A DNA stretch of 64,000 nucleotides from Kibdelosporangium philippinense (GCF_021390435.2 NZ_JAJVCN010000001.1:2542001-2606000), one strand, 5' to 3'. Shown: positions 26,002-35,834, counted from the first letter of the stretch. Numbers and translations: made by a program. Notes: generated by a model from the letters alone, not told the origin.

Positions 26002-28247
26002 GCTGACCACCGCCATTCACTTATTTCAGGTGGATCGACACCGTTCTTCCGTGCCGTCTCAAGGACCGCGTCACGTTTGGCGATGAGCGACTCCGCGATG
26101 GGTGCGCCTTTGATGCGCCATGCGCGTCGCACCGCGTCGGCAGCGAGGTCGTAGCGGCTCATGGTGTTGCTGACCAAGAGATCGAATGGCGTTGTCGTCG
26201 TGCCTTCCTCTTGATAGCCGTGCACATGGAAACGTTCCGGTGTGCGACGGCCGTGCAACACCTCGTGAACAGCCGACGGGTAGCCGTGGAATGCCATCAC
26301 GACAGGCATTTCCAGGCCGAAGCAGCGAGTGAACGCGTCGATGTCCAACCCGTGCGGGTGTCGATCGGGCGGCGCCAGCGACAGCAGATCCACGATGTTG
26401 ACCATTCGGAGGCGCATATCCGGCGCGTGTTCACGAAGCAGCGCAACCGCAGCCAGCGTTTCCACGGTTGGCACGGTTCCGGCGGCCGCCAGCACGACTT
26501 CAGGCCGCGGGTCGTCCGCCGCCCATTCCCAGACACCTGAGCCCGCACGGCAATGGGCCTCGGCAGTGTCGAAATCAAGCCACTGTGGATACTCCTGCTT
26601 GCTCGCCACGACCAGGTTGATCCGGCCGGTCCCGGCAAGGCAGTGCCGCATGGTGTGCAGCAGGGTGTTGGCGTCCGGCGGCAGGTAGACCCGAGCAACG
26701 GAAGCCTTCTTGGTCAGGATGTTGTTGATGAATCCCGGGCCTTGGTGGCTGTAGCCGTTGTGCTCCTGGCGCCATCCTTCGCTGGTGAGCAGATAATTCA
26801 AGCTGGCGACCGGTTTCCGCCACGGCACTTCGGCCGACATCTTGAGGAACTTGGCGTACTGGTTCACCATCGAGTCCACAATGGCCGCGAACGCCTCGTA
26901 GCACGGGAACAGCCCGTGCCGCCCGGTCAGCAGATAGCCTTGCAGCAAGCCTTGGCAGATGTGCTCGGACAGCACCTCGACAACCCGGCCGCAAGGGCCG
27001 ACGTGTTCGGCGTAACCCGGTATCGGCCAGGTGAACGCACGGTCGGTCACGTCGAGCACGGCGCCGAGTTTGTTGGATTCCAGTTCATCCGGGCAGACGA
27101 TCCGGAAATCCCGGCGATCCTCGGTCGCGGTGAACAACTCCGCCAGCCACGAGCCGAGAACCTCGTTGGCGCTTGCGACACAACCGGCCTCGGTCTGGAA
27201 TTTCGCCAGCGGTGGCATGGGCAGGTCACGCCGCAACGCGCCGCCATTCGCCTGCGGCACCCGGCCAATCCGCAGGTCTTCCTGTGGCAAGACCGAAAGC
27301 AGGTCGTCGAAAGGCCGCCCGCGCTCGTCGAACAGCTCCTCCGGCCGGTACGAACGCAACCAGGATTCCAGCAGCGGCACCTGATCCTGATCCAGCGGCA
27401 CTTGGTGCGCGTGGAACGTCCCGGCCAGCGGCGTTCCGTGTTCGTCGTACTCCGGCAGGCCCCACCCCTTCGGGGAACGCACGATCAGCATCGGCCGTGT
27501 CTCGGCCATCGCCTGGTCCAACGCCTGCGCCAACATCAGATCGGGATCCGCGGCACGCTGGACGTCGACGATCGTCGGCGACCAACCCGCGCCAAGGAAG
27601 TACGAGATCAGTTCCTCGTCACTCATCACGCCGTACACGGTCGGCGAGGAGATCTTGTACCCGTTGAGGTGCAGGATCGGCAGGACCGTCCCGTCGGTGT
27701 ACGGATTGAGGAACTTGTTGGCGTGCCAGGAAGCCGCGGTCGGCCCAGTCTCGGCTTCACCGTCGCCGATGATGCACGCCGCCAACAATCCAGGGTCGTC
27801 CAGCGCCGCCCCGGCCGCCGTGGACAACGCGTACCCCAGCTCACCGCCTTCGTGGATCACACCAGGGACTTCCGGCGACAGGTGACTGGGAAACCCGCCT
27901 GGCCAGGAGAAACGCTTGATCAGCTCGGTCATTCCGGCCTCGTCGAGCGACAGGGACGGATCGTAGAGCTGATGTGTGCCTTCCAGCCACAGGTTCGCGT
28001 GCACAGCCGGGGCGCCATGGCCAGGCCCGGTCACCAGCAGGGTGCGTCGACCCGTGCGGGCGACCAGGCCGTTCAACCCGTTGTAGATATAGGTGATTCC
28101 GGGACACGTGCCCCAATGCCCAAGCAGACGTGGCTTGATGTGCTCAGACTTGAGCGGTTCCCGCAACAAGACGTTGTCGCGCAGGTAAATCATGCACGCG
28201 GCGAGATAGTCGCTCGCGCGCCGGTAGCGCTCGGCCGCGGTGCTCAC
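25998..28247 (-). CDS. xfp: Phosphoketolase (xylulose-5-P/fructose-6-P)
   Basis: 749 residues. Typical features are LLGHWGTCPGI near 41, TGPGHGAPA near 73, the thiamine-diphosphate motif GDGEAETGPTAASW near 162, NSNG-like HLNGYKISSPT near 193, and the C-terminal QEYPQWLDFDTAEAHCRAG. The enzyme uses phosphate and thiamine diphosphate to split sugar phosphates to acetyl phosphate plus glyceraldehyde- or erythrose phosphate. A GTG start overlaps the previous gene by 4 bp, and the 3' end overlaps ackA, giving a three-gene operon with the DJ-1/PfpI gene first. Confidence 0.93.
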   Translation of the reverse strand: MSTAAERYRRASDYLAACMIYLRDNVLLREPLKSEHIKPRLLGHWGTCPGITYIYNGLNGLVARTGRRTLLVTGPGHGAPAVHANLWLEGTHQLYDPSLSLDEAGMTELIKRFSWPGGFPSHLSPEVPGVIHEGGELGYALSTAAGAALDDPGLLAACIIGDGEAETGPTAASWHANKFLNPYTDGTVLPILHLNGYKISSPTVYGVMSDEELISYFLGAGWSPTIVDVQRAADPDLMLAQALDQAMAETRPMLIVRSPKGWGLPEYDEHGTPLAGTFHAHQVPLDQDQVPLLESWLRSYRPEELFDERGRPFDDLLSVLPQEDLRIGRVPQANGGALRRDLPMPPLAKFQTEAGCVASANEVLGSWLAELFTATEDRRDFRIVCPDELESNKLGAVLDVTDRAFTWPIPGYAEHVGPCGRVVEVLSEHICQGLLQGYLLTGRHGLFPCYEAFAAIVDSMVNQYAKFLKMSAEVPWRKPVASLNYLLTSEGWRQEHNGYSHQGPGFINNILTKKASVARVYLPPDANTLLHTMRHCLAGTGRINLVVASKQEYPQWLDFDTAEAHCRAGSGVWEWAADDPRPEVVLAAAGTVPTVETLAAVALLREHAPDMRLRMVNIVDLLSLAPPDRHPHGLDIDAFTRCFGLEMPVVMAFHGYPSAVHEVLHGRRTPERFHVHGYQEEGTTTTPFDLLVSNTMSRYDLAADAVRRAWRIKGAPIAESLIAKRDAVLETARKNGVDPPEISEWRWSA

Positions 28248-28807
28248 GTCGTTGCGTGCTGCCGTCCCTCCGCGAACTGGGTGACGACTTCCTTGCAGAA
28301 CACGGGCAGGTCATCAGGGTTGCGGCTGGAGGTGATGTTGCCGTCGACCACGACTTCCTGGTCCACCACCCGGCCGCCCGCGTTGCGGATGTCGGTCCGC
28401 ACGCTCGGCCATGACGTGAGCGTCCGGCCGCGAACCACGTCAGCCTCGACAAGAGTCCACGGACCGTGACATATCACACCTACCGGTTTTCCCGACTCCA
28501 CGAACGATTTGACGAACGCCACAGCGGAGGCGTCCATCCGCAGCTTGTCTGGATTCGTGGTCCCGCCGGGCAAAAGCAGCGCGTCGTAGTCGTCGACGGA
28601 GACGGCGGACACCTGCTTGTCCACCGGGAAGGTGTCAGCCTTCTCCACGTCGTGGTTCATTGCCTGGATGGCACCCCCTTTGATGGACAGCAACTCAGCC
28701 GTCGCCCCGGCCTCGCGCACCGCCTTAACCGGCTCAGTGAGCTCTACCTGCTCGACACCGTCGGCGGCAAGGACCGCGACCCTACGTCCATTCAGTTCAG
28801 CACTCAT
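28244..28807 (-). CDS. DJ-1/PfpI family class-I glutamine amidotransferase-like protein
   Basis: 187 residues. The nucleophile elbow GVICHGPW (about 108-115, Cys111) and the ALLLPGGTTNPDKLR strand identify the PfpI/YhbO group, which includes deglycases, chaperones and proteases acting under carbonyl or oxidative stress. It is the first gene of the phosphoketolase-acetate kinase operon (GTGA overlap), which suggests a protective role against reactive carbonyls formed in that flux (inference). The start is ATG 28807. Confidence 0.88.
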   Translation of the reverse strand: MSAELNGRRVAVLAADGVEQVELTEPVKAVREAGATAELLSIKGGAIQAMNHDVEKADTFPVDKQVSAVSVDDYDALLLPGGTTNPDKLRMDASAVAFVKSFVESGKPVGVICHGPWTLVEADVVRGRTLTSWPSVRTDIRNAGGRVVDQEVVVDGNITSSRNPDDLPVFCKEVVTQFAEGRQHATT

Positions 28808-28887
28808 GGTTTCCGACTACCCGCGCATGCGTGACGTAACACGTGGGACGAGGTTTGACGGACGGTTCATCCGTCCATCCTTGGACT

Positions 28888-29205
28888 GTGATCGATGACC
28901 TCAAGGACTATCTCGCGGCGGTGACGGCGCAGCTCGGCGTCGGACTGGAATCCTGCTGCTGGGGCGCGGAAGTGCCGGCATGGGCTTATGTCGCTCTCGA
29001 CTGGCGGCTGGCGGGCCGGGATGTCGCACTGCTCTGGGACGCGCGCACCGGCTGGTCGATCGCCACCGAACCGGATATCGGCTGCGACCTGGATGTCGTT
29101 GCCCGGCTGGGTAGTGAGGTGATTCCACAACCCGCCGCCGTGGCCGATTTCGTGACCACGGTGTGGGCTGAGATCACGCGACAGCCTGCCGTGGCAATGA
29201 CCTGA
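28888..29205 (+). CDS. DUF6292 family protein
   Basis: 105 residues. The ESCCWGAEVPAWAYVALDWRL segment (split here as ESCCWGAE and WAYVALDWRL) and RDVALLWDARTGWSIATE match the actinomycete family DUF6292, small cytoplasmic proteins of unknown function that are numerous in Pseudonocardiales. GTG 28888 opens the conserved part. The next gene begins 12 nt after its stop and is probably co-transcribed. It may be a regulatory companion of nearby signalling genes, but nothing in the sequence proves it. Confidence 0.75.
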   Translation: MIDDLKDYLAAVTAQLGVGLESCCWGAEVPAWAYVALDWRLAGRDVALLWDARTGWSIATEPDIGCDLDVVARLGSEVIPQPAAVADFVTTVWAEITRQPAVAMT

Positions 29206-29217
29206 CGGAGGGGACCG

Positions 29218-29718
29218 ATGAGCGAGCGCAATCCGCGTCTGCTGGCCAGGCACTTGATCGGCGCGATGCGTGGCGGTGACGACGAGGGCATCGTGCTGGA
29301 GATGGCAAGACTGACCGCTGACCGGGCGAATGGCGGCCGGGAGTCACATTTGGTCGCCTGCGAGCTGATCGTGGCGTTGTCCCAGATGATGCTCACCGCG
29401 GCGGGCCCGGTCGAGGCTCCCGGTGAGCGCACGTACGGACTTGAGCTGACTGGAGACGACAACAGGCAGCTGGACATCGACCGGACCAGCCCGCCGATCA
29501 GGGCAGCGGTGCGCGCGTTGCTCGCGCAGCTGAACGAACGCTCGGAGGACGCACTGTTCCAAGTGGACCTCGCGTTGCGGGACGCTGAATTCAAGGTGAC
29601 CATGGAGGTGATCGTGCACGTTCTGCTGTGGACGATCGGGATGATCGAGTGGTGCGACGAGCACGACGTGGCAAGGCCGCGTTGGCTTGGCGACCTTGCC
29701 TCAGTCCGGCCAGATTAG
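29218..29718 (+). CDS. Hypothetical protein
   Basis: 166 residues, mainly helical by composition, with no signal peptide or membrane helix. I recognise no domain. Conserved-looking segments are NPRLLARHLIGAMRGGDDEG near the start and ALFQVDLALRDAEFKV near 120. ATG 29218 has GGAGGGG 8 nt upstream, which supports the start and real translation. It follows the DUF6292 gene closely and overlaps the convergent STAS gene by 4 bp. Confidence 0.65.
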   Translation: MSERNPRLLARHLIGAMRGGDDEGIVLEMARLTADRANGGRESHLVACELIVALSQMMLTAAGPVEAPGERTYGLELTGDDNRQLDIDRTSPPIRAAVRALLAQLNERSEDALFQVDLALRDAEFKVTMEVIVHVLLWTIGMIEWCDEHDVARPRWLGDLASVRPD

Positions 29719-30107
29719 TTGGTGACGGCGTCCAGCGCCGCAGGCACGGTGCCGAAGATCGGCAAGAGCGTCAACAGGCCGGTGATCTCAAGCGGGCGGG
29801 TGACGGTCTGCCGTGCGGCAACGACCGCCCACTTCAGCTTCTGGTCTTCCATCTGCTGGCGCAGGTCGACAAGGACAGCCAAGCCAGCGGAGGAAAGGAA
29901 GTCGACGCCGTCGAGGTCCACAACGAACTTGTTGCGCTGAGCTACTTGTTCCTGAACTGCTTTCTGAAACACCGGAGCCGTTGCCAGGTCGACATCGCCG
30001 AGCACTCGCATCAAGGGGACGCCGCGTGGGTGCGGCTGTACGTCGACGGTGAGCAACTTACTCGGTTGAGTTGTTCCACCGCCCGAGAGTGGGTTCTGAA
30101 TGCTCAC
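29715..30107 (-). CDS. STAS-domain anti-sigma factor antagonist (second copy)
   Basis: 130 residues. One STAS domain at about 18-120: MRVLGDVDLATAPVFQKA, then FVVDLDGVDFLSSAGLAVLVD, with Ser72/Ser73 at the phosphorylation site of RsbV-like proteins. It is a better match to the family than the copy at 19680. It probably takes part in partner switching with an anti-sigma kinase encoded elsewhere. It converges with the hypothetical gene before it. About 200 bp separate it from the divergent DUF6328 gene. Confidence 0.88.
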   Translation of the reverse strand: MSIQNPLSGGGTTQPSKLLTVDVQPHPRGVPLMRVLGDVDLATAPVFQKAVQEQVAQRNKFVVDLDGVDFLSSAGLAVLVDLRQQMEDQKLKWAVVAARQTVTRPLEITGLLTLLPIFGTVPAALDAVTN

Positions 30108-30315
30108 GGGGTTCCTTCCGGTTGTGCAACACGTCAGCGCGGCTGTGTGTTCAACCGTGGCGATGCGTCAACCATATGGGAGCTCGCGAGCGCGGCACAA
30201 CCTGACGAGAAAAGTGGTTACAACTGGGCGGCGGCGGGTAACCATACGTCCGCTGGCCCGCGTTTGCCCAGGTGAAGGGGGATTACCCCGGCTGGAGACA
30301 GGGTACACCTATCGG

Positions 30316-30789
30316 GTGAGCGAGGCCGAGGAATCAGACCAGGAAAGATTAGCCAGGAATCTGGCGGAGCTGCTGCAAGAGCTCCGGGTGGCGCAGGCGG
30401 GGGTGCAGATTCTCTTCGGCTTCCTGCTGTCCATCGCCTTCACCGAGCGGTACGCGGAAGCCGACGACTACGTCCGGACAACGCATTTCGTCACCGTGCT
30501 GTTCGCTACGGCGGCAACCGCTCTGCTGACCGCGCCGGCGTCATGGCACAGAGTGTTGTTCCGGACTGGCAATCGTGAGCGAATCATCAACGTTGCCAAC
30601 AAACTTGCCGTCGCCGGACTGATTTGTCTCGCCGTCGCCGTCACCGGAACCGTTCTGCTGATTGGGGAAGTCGTGCTAGGCGGCTGGGGTGCGGTGGTTG
30701 TCGGCGTGCTGACCGCGATCGGGTTCAGCACGCTGTGGCTCATCATTCCGTGGCGGGAACGGGTGAACGGCAAGTCATCTTCGGAGTGA
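30316..30789 (+). CDS. DUF6328 family membrane protein
   Basis: 157 residues. After a charged cytoplasmic start with LAELLQELRVAQAGVQILFG come four hydrophobic segments (about 32-50, 58-82, 96-118, 122-145), with HFVTVLFATAATALLTAPA and a basic HRVLFRTGNRERI loop. This fits DUF6328, small four-helix membrane proteins often found near stress regulators in actinomycetes; the function is unknown. GTG 30316 is chosen because homology begins there. The 3' end overlaps the convergent GAF-ANTAR gene by 15 bp. Confidence 0.75.
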   Translation: MSEAEESDQERLARNLAELLQELRVAQAGVQILFGFLLSIAFTERYAEADDYVRTTHFVTVLFATAATALLTAPASWHRVLFRTGNRERIINVANKLAVAGLICLAVAVTGTVLLIGEVVLGGWGAVVVGVLTAIGFSTLWLIIPWRERVNGKSSSE

Positions 30790-31515
30790 GGCCAGCAGTT
30801 CCCTTGCCACCATGACGAGTTTCGTGTTGGTGTGCTGAGATTGGCTGACCAGACGGTCGAAAGCCTCGTCGGCGGTGATCCCGTGCACCGCCATCAGCAC
30901 GCCCTTGGCCTGTTCGATCTCGGCACGCGAGGCCATCGCCGCACGCATGTTCTCGGCCAGGTTACGCATCTTGACGTACCGGCTCGCGTTGCTGATGGTG
31001 GCCGCGGCGGTGTTGGTGACGAGCTTGAGTAGTGCCTCGTCCAAGCGGTCGAAGGAATCCTCGGCGAAGCCATAGACATTCAACGCGCCGATGAGCTCGG
31101 TGTCCGGGCCCGCGAGGGCAAGCGGCGTGGAGAGATAAGCCCGCACACCAAACCGCGCGGCATCCGCGGCGAACTGCGGCCAACGGGAGAACGCCTCCTC
31201 GCCAGCGATCAGTACCGGCTCCCGGATCCTCGCCGCCTCGAGACAAGGGCCATCACCGGCCGCGTACTGGTTCTCGTCCACTATGACCGCCCAGTCGTGT
31301 GAGGTCGCGGCGGTTTCCGGCTTGAGTCCGGAGTGGACAGTCACGCTCACCGCATCCGCGCCACTGACCACCTTCAACGCGGCGTCCACCAGCCGCTGAA
31401 GCGCCGCGTGGAGCGGCTCCTCGGCCGCGAGGGCGGTCCAGAGCAGCTCAAGGTCCTCCAACGCGTCGGTCGCCTCGTCCACCCGCTTGGCCTCGGGAAC
31501 TTCGTTGGTGGTCAC
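30775..31515 (-). CDS. GAF and ANTAR domain RNA-binding antiterminator
   Basis: 246 residues. A GAF sensory domain occupies about 20-165 (VVSGADAVSVTVHSG, then QYAAGDGPCLEAA). An ANTAR domain follows (about 178-240), with MRAAMASRAEIEQAKGVLMA and a terminal Leu-rich helix. ANTAR proteins bind paired hairpins in nascent RNA and prevent termination. The ligand of the GAF domain is unknown. GTG 31515 gives the normal length; the longer frame has no homology. The gene is divergent from the small hydrolase-like gene, 66 bp away. Confidence 0.85.
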   Translation of the reverse strand: MTTNEVPEAKRVDEATDALEDLELLWTALAAEEPLHAALQRLVDAALKVVSGADAVSVTVHSGLKPETAATSHDWAVIVDENQYAAGDGPCLEAARIREPVLIAGEEAFSRWPQFAADAARFGVRAYLSTPLALAGPDTELIGALNVYGFAEDSFDRLDEALLKLVTNTAAATISNASRYVKMRNLAENMRAAMASRAEIEQAKGVLMAVHGITADEAFDRLVSQSQHTNTKLVMVARELLASLRR

Positions 31516-31581
31516 CGCACATGTATACCGCGTGTCGGGACCCTTCAACCTGGGTAATCGGGTGGAGGAAGGGAGTATGCC

Positions 31582-32109
31582 GTGTCGGAGACGATTGTCC
31601 GCCAAGGCCCATCGAGTCCGGGGTCGACGGTGCTTGTGCTCGACCCGTCCGGCGCCGCCAGTCACGGCGAGTTGCCTGCCACCTGGCGTGAACTCGCCAA
31701 CAGGTGGACGGTGGTCTGGTGCCGCCTGCCCGCCGATGACTCAGCGTGGCAACTGGCGGAATACATGCAAGACGTGCAAGGCCTCGTGGACATCGTCGCA
31801 TCGGGGCCAGCGGCCGCGGCGGCGATGGCGCTTGGTGACAGGCATCACGAGGTGATCCGGTCGGTGCTGCTGGTTGACCCGGCGGCAGGCGAGACACCGG
31901 TGGATCCGGCGACGGCGAAAGTTGCCGATGAGCTGTGGCTGCGCCGGGAGGCCGAGCATGTCGACGCGTTGGCTGAACATGGCGTGCAGGTCCGGGTGAT
32001 CGCCCACAGTTTCGAGGGCGATCGGGACCGGCGCGACCCGCCGTTGCCGCTCGGCCATCCGGACGTGGTGAAGGTATTGCGCGCGCAACTGGTGAGTCAG
32101 TCGGCTTGA
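31582..32109 (+). CDS. Alpha/beta hydrolase-like protein, probably non-catalytic
   Basis: 175 residues. The strand order recalls an alpha/beta hydrolase: VLVLDPSGAASHGELPATW at the oxyanion position, then VDIVASGPAAAAAMAL where the nucleophile elbow GxSxG should be, and VQVRVIAHSFEGDRDRRDPP near the end. The nucleophile motif is reduced to ASGPA, so catalysis is uncertain. No signal peptide. GTG 31582 is preceded by GGAGGAAGGG. It converges with the DUF2306 gene and overlaps it by 13 bp. Confidence 0.6.
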   Translation: MSETIVRQGPSSPGSTVLVLDPSGAASHGELPATWRELANRWTVVWCRLPADDSAWQLAEYMQDVQGLVDIVASGPAAAAAMALGDRHHEVIRSVLLVDPAAGETPVDPATAKVADELWLRREAEHVDALAEHGVQVRVIAHSFEGDRDRRDPPLPLGHPDVVKVLRAQLVSQSA

Positions 32110-32789
32110 GCGGCAACCGGGGTTCTCTTCCTGGCCTTTCGCTTTGCCACTTCGTCCCGCTGTAGCCACCATTCGGCGATCAACAATGGAATCACCCAGC
32201 CGAGCCATGTCGTCGAGCCCGCGATCGAATACGTCATCAGCTCGTCGTCACCGTGGAACGTGGTCTCCAGCTGTGGCAACAACCAGATCGTGAACACAAC
32301 GCCCCAGATCCGATTGGTGATGATCGACATGGTCAGCGCGAAGCTCCGGATCATCCACTTCCGGTGATCGACGAACAGCCGCCGACGCGCCGCCCGATAG
32401 CCGTTGTACGTGAAGATCAGCCACAGTGGCGCCATAATCATGCTGCTGGCGAACGCGGCCGGGCCGAAGGGTGTGATCGCGGCGATCGCGAACGCGCTCA
32501 CCCCGGCGGGCAGCACGCCGCCGAAAACGTAGATCCGCCCGGCGAGCCGGTGGACGTGCGGGTAGCGTGCCCGAAACCACGGCCACACCTGCAGCACGCA
32601 CGTCAGCATCGCGATCGACGCGAAGATCACGTGCATCACCAGCAACGGGTAATGCCAGCTGAACTCCGGTTGCTGGACGCGGGCTTGCGCGCGGTCCCCG
32701 GTCAAATACGGCGGCAGCGAGAACGCGATGAAAGCGATGGCGACGAAGCCGAGGGGTACGACCCAAGGCCTCCTGAGCACATTTGTCAT
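32097..32789 (-). CDS. DUF2306 family membrane protein
   Basis: 230 residues with about seven hydrophobic segments. The pattern HYPLLVMHVIFASIAML, WFRARYPHVHRLAGRIYVFG and FVDHRKWMIRSFAL, with several conserved His and Arg residues at the membrane borders, matches DUF2306. Related families suggest haem or quinone contact through these His residues, but no function is established. ATG 32789 has a GGGAGGAAC-type site upstream. It stands alone between the small hydrolase-like gene and the SARP gene. Confidence 0.78.
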   Translation of the reverse strand: MTNVLRRPWVVPLGFVAIAFIAFSLPPYLTGDRAQARVQQPEFSWHYPLLVMHVIFASIAMLTCVLQVWPWFRARYPHVHRLAGRIYVFGGVLPAGVSAFAIAAITPFGPAAFASSMIMAPLWLIFTYNGYRAARRRLFVDHRKWMIRSFALTMSIITNRIWGVVFTIWLLPQLETTFHGDDELMTYSIAGSTTWLGWVIPLLIAEWWLQRDEVAKRKARKRTPVAAQAD

Positions 32790-32834
32790 GGCTTGTTCCT
32801 CCCGGCCATGACACTGACGCAGCCCGCTTACCGG

Positions 32835-35834
32835 TCACGCACCAAGCGCTGACCGCCGCGCACCGACCAACGTGAGCGCCTCCTCCTGCGCCATGCCCGC
32901 ACCCCGCGCGAAGGCCTCAGCGAACTCATCCCCGCTGGTCAACGCCTTGGCCTCGGCAGCGACTCGGGCGATCTCCGGATCACCGGCCAACGGCATCCCC
33001 TGGATCGCGGTCCCTGCCCCGAGCAGCAACGCGGCCAGCCAGCCGTCGCCTGAGCGCACAGCCAAACCCGCGAGCCCAGCCGCCGCCAAGGCCACGAACG
33101 GCAGCGCACGGTTGGCCATGGCGGCCGAGATAGCCTCGTCGTAACGGGACCGGGCAGCCGCGAAGTCGCCATTGAGTTCGTCCAGCCGGGCCAATGCGAT
33201 CAACGCGCGTGCCCGATACTCCCGGATGCCGAACGGCCCGGCCGAGCACTTGGTCAAGGCGAGTTCCTGCAGCCTGCGAGCCTCGGCAAGATCACCCTGG
33301 AACCGGGCGATCTCGCCAAGCCCGGAATAAGCCCAGGCCAGGTGGTCGGGCGTGCCATTGCGGCGGGCCAGCGTCAACGCCTGCTCGAAATCGGCACGGG
33401 CGTCATCGAGCTCACCATGCCGGGCCAGATTCTCCGCGCGACGGCATAGCAGCGACGTCATGTCATCGATCGAGCCAAGCTGACTGACGACCTCCATGGC
33501 CTCGGTGACGGCATCGACGAACCCTTGCCGATCACCTCGGCCGCCTGCGATGTTCGCGATCGCGTCCAGCGCGAGCACGATACCGAACCGGTCGCCAAGC
33601 TCACGGAAACCGGCGAGCGCGCGATGCAGTTTCCCTTCGCCCGCACTGATTTCACCGTCGAAGATGTGCAGCAAAGCGGCACCGAGCGCGGCAAAGGACT
33701 CCGCCCAGAGATCCTGGTCGAGCAACGGGCGAACCGGTTCACCTTTGGGCGGCCCGGTCGCGGTGGCCCACAGGAACGCGCTGTGTGGACGCCTGAGCGG
33801 TCCACGCGGTGTGGTCATGAATTCTTCGGCGTGTTTGAGGTGGTCCTGCCATTCGGGCGCGCCAAGCTGTCCCCACGCGGCCTGCAGCACGCACGCCACG
33901 TACTCCTCATCCAGCTCTTCCGGCGGGTGCGTGCCGATCCGGCCGAGCAGTTCCATCGCCAACGGCGCGGCTTGACTACGTAGACCCCGCAGATACCAGT
34001 ACAGCGAGAACGCGCCGAACATGCGCAACGCCAACGTTGTGTCGTTGGCGACCGCCCATCGCAGCGCTGCTTGGAGGTTTCCGTTGTCCGCGTCCAGCCG
34101 GTTCAGCCATTCGAGCTGCTCGGCACGGCGCAGATGCGTGTTCGCGGTCTCCGCCAGGTCGTAGAAGTACTTGGCGTGCAAGGCGTCCCGTGAATCTGTG
34201 CGGTGTTCGGCACAGAACGCACGGATGGTTTCCAGCATCCGGTAGCGGCCGCCTGCGTTCTCCACCAACGACTTGTCCACCAAGCCCGCCAACAGTTCCG
34301 CGGTCTCAGGCACCTGGCAGACCTGCTCGGCGGCCGACAACGTCGCGCCGCCCGTGAACACCGTCAACCGTGTCGCAAGCAATTGCTCGTTTGGTTCAAG
34401 CAGATCCCAGCTCCACTCGACCGCGGCTCTGAGGGTGCGGTGCCGGGGCGCCGCGGTGCGATCTCCCCGGGACAGCAAGGAGAATCGGTCGTTCAAACGG
34501 TCCGCGATGTCGTCGAGCGCCATCGCACGGAGCCTCGCCGCGGCCAGTTCGATCGCCAGCGGCATCCCATCAAGCGAAGTGCAGATCTGCTCGACGGTTT
34601 CGGCGTTCTCTTCAGTGATCCGGAAGTCGGGGGAGACGGCCGCGGCCCGATCGGCGAACAACCTCATCGCAACGTTCGCGGGCAAGGTCGGCAGTGGGCA
34701 CAGGTGCTCGCCCGTGATGCCGAGCGCTTCCCGGCTTGTGGCCAGGATTCTGAGGTCTGGGCACGCGTTGAGCAACCGGTGGGTGATCGTGGCAGCATCG
34801 GCGATCACGTGCTCGCAGTTGTCCATGATCAGCAGGATGTGCCGGTTTTCGAACGCGGCAATGACCCGGTTGACCGGATCCTGGCCGGAGGACGTGAACA
34901 ATCCTGCGTCCCGCACGCCCGTGGCCGCCAGGATGGCTTGCGGGATATCGGTTCCGTGCGTTGTGAGGTCGACGAAACACGTCTCTCTGGTTTGCTGTGC
35001 CGCGATTTCGATGGCCAGCCGGGTCTTGCCCGCGCCACCCGGTCCGGTGATGGTGACCAGCCTGGCGGCGCTGAGCAGACCAGCGATCCGGCTCAGTTCG
35101 GTTGTCCGGCCGACGAAACTGGTCAACTGCGCGGGCACGTTCGCGCTCGGCCGGTGTTCGCCTTTCAGCACTGCCAAATGGATCGCGGACAATTCGGCGG
35201 ACGGGTCGGCACCCAGTTCTTCGGCGAGCGTGCGGCGCGTGTTCTCGAATTCGGTGAGCGCTTCGGCCTGACGCCCTGCGGCGTGCAACGCGAGCATCAA
35301 CTGGCCACGCAGGCGTTCCCGCAACGGGTTTCGCTCGATAACGGCTCTGATTTCGGGGATTACCGCATTGTGCTCGCCGAGTTTCAGCTGGGCGTCGAAG
35401 AGGTCTTCAGTCGTGGCCAGCTTGAGCTCTTCCAGCCGTGCGGCCGCCGCTTCGTTCGCGGTCACGGGCCCGCGCCACAGGTTCAGCGCTTCCCTTAGCG
35501 TCGCGGGGTCTTTGGTGGCCGCGCCTTCTTTGGCCAGGCGCTCGAATTGGTGCACGTCAACGTATTGCGGGTCGACCGCGATCCGGTACCCGCCAGGATG
35601 GAATTCGATGGGAAAGCTGCGCCTCAATCTGGAAACCTGCGACTGCAACGCGCTCGTCGCCCCGCTTGGCGGTTCGTCGCCGTACAGTCCGCCAAGCAAA
35701 CGCTCGACCGTCACCACGCGCCCAGCGTCAAGCAGGAGCAATGCGAGCAGCGCCCGCTGCCTCGGCCCGCCGACCGGGAGGGATTCTCCTTGTGCTGTAA
35801 AGGCTTCGACGGCCCCCAGGATGCCGAACCGCAC
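32835..35834 (-). CDS. AfsR/SARP-type transcriptional regulator with NTPase and TPR domains
   Basis: 999 residues. An OmpR-like winged-helix DNA-binding domain (about 1-90) and a BTAD helix domain (about 95-240, FDAQLKLGEHNAVIPEI) are followed by an NB-ARC-type ATPase with P-loop GPGGAGKT at 264-271 and Walker B ILLIMDNCEHV, then a long TPR-like helical tail (about 600-999). AfsR-type proteins integrate signals to activate secondary metabolism or other sets. GTG 35834 shares one base with the HxlR stop (TAGTG), so the two are translated together. The target genes are not evident; no biosynthetic cluster adjoins it. Confidence 0.92.
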   Translation of the reverse strand: MRFGILGAVEAFTAQGESLPVGGPRQRALLALLLLDAGRVVTVERLLGGLYGDEPPSGATSALQSQVSRLRRSFPIEFHPGGYRIAVDPQYVDVHQFERLAKEGAATKDPATLREALNLWRGPVTANEAAAARLEELKLATTEDLFDAQLKLGEHNAVIPEIRAVIERNPLRERLRGQLMLALHAAGRQAEALTEFENTRRTLAEELGADPSAELSAIHLAVLKGEHRPSANVPAQLTSFVGRTTELSRIAGLLSAARLVTITGPGGAGKTRLAIEIAAQQTRETCFVDLTTHGTDIPQAILAATGVRDAGLFTSSGQDPVNRVIAAFENRHILLIMDNCEHVIADAATITHRLLNACPDLRILATSREALGITGEHLCPLPTLPANVAMRLFADRAAAVSPDFRITEENAETVEQICTSLDGMPLAIELAAARLRAMALDDIADRLNDRFSLLSRGDRTAAPRHRTLRAAVEWSWDLLEPNEQLLATRLTVFTGGATLSAAEQVCQVPETAELLAGLVDKSLVENAGGRYRMLETIRAFCAEHRTDSRDALHAKYFYDLAETANTHLRRAEQLEWLNRLDADNGNLQAALRWAVANDTTLALRMFGAFSLYWYLRGLRSQAAPLAMELLGRIGTHPPEELDEEYVACVLQAAWGQLGAPEWQDHLKHAEEFMTTPRGPLRRPHSAFLWATATGPPKGEPVRPLLDQDLWAESFAALGAALLHIFDGEISAGEGKLHRALAGFRELGDRFGIVLALDAIANIAGGRGDRQGFVDAVTEAMEVVSQLGSIDDMTSLLCRRAENLARHGELDDARADFEQALTLARRNGTPDHLAWAYSGLGEIARFQGDLAEARRLQELALTKCSAGPFGIREYRARALIALARLDELNGDFAAARSRYDEAISAAMANRALPFVALAAAGLAGLAVRSGDGWLAALLLGAGTAIQGMPLAGDPEIARVAAEAKALTSGDEFAEAFARGAGMAQEEALTLVGARRSALGA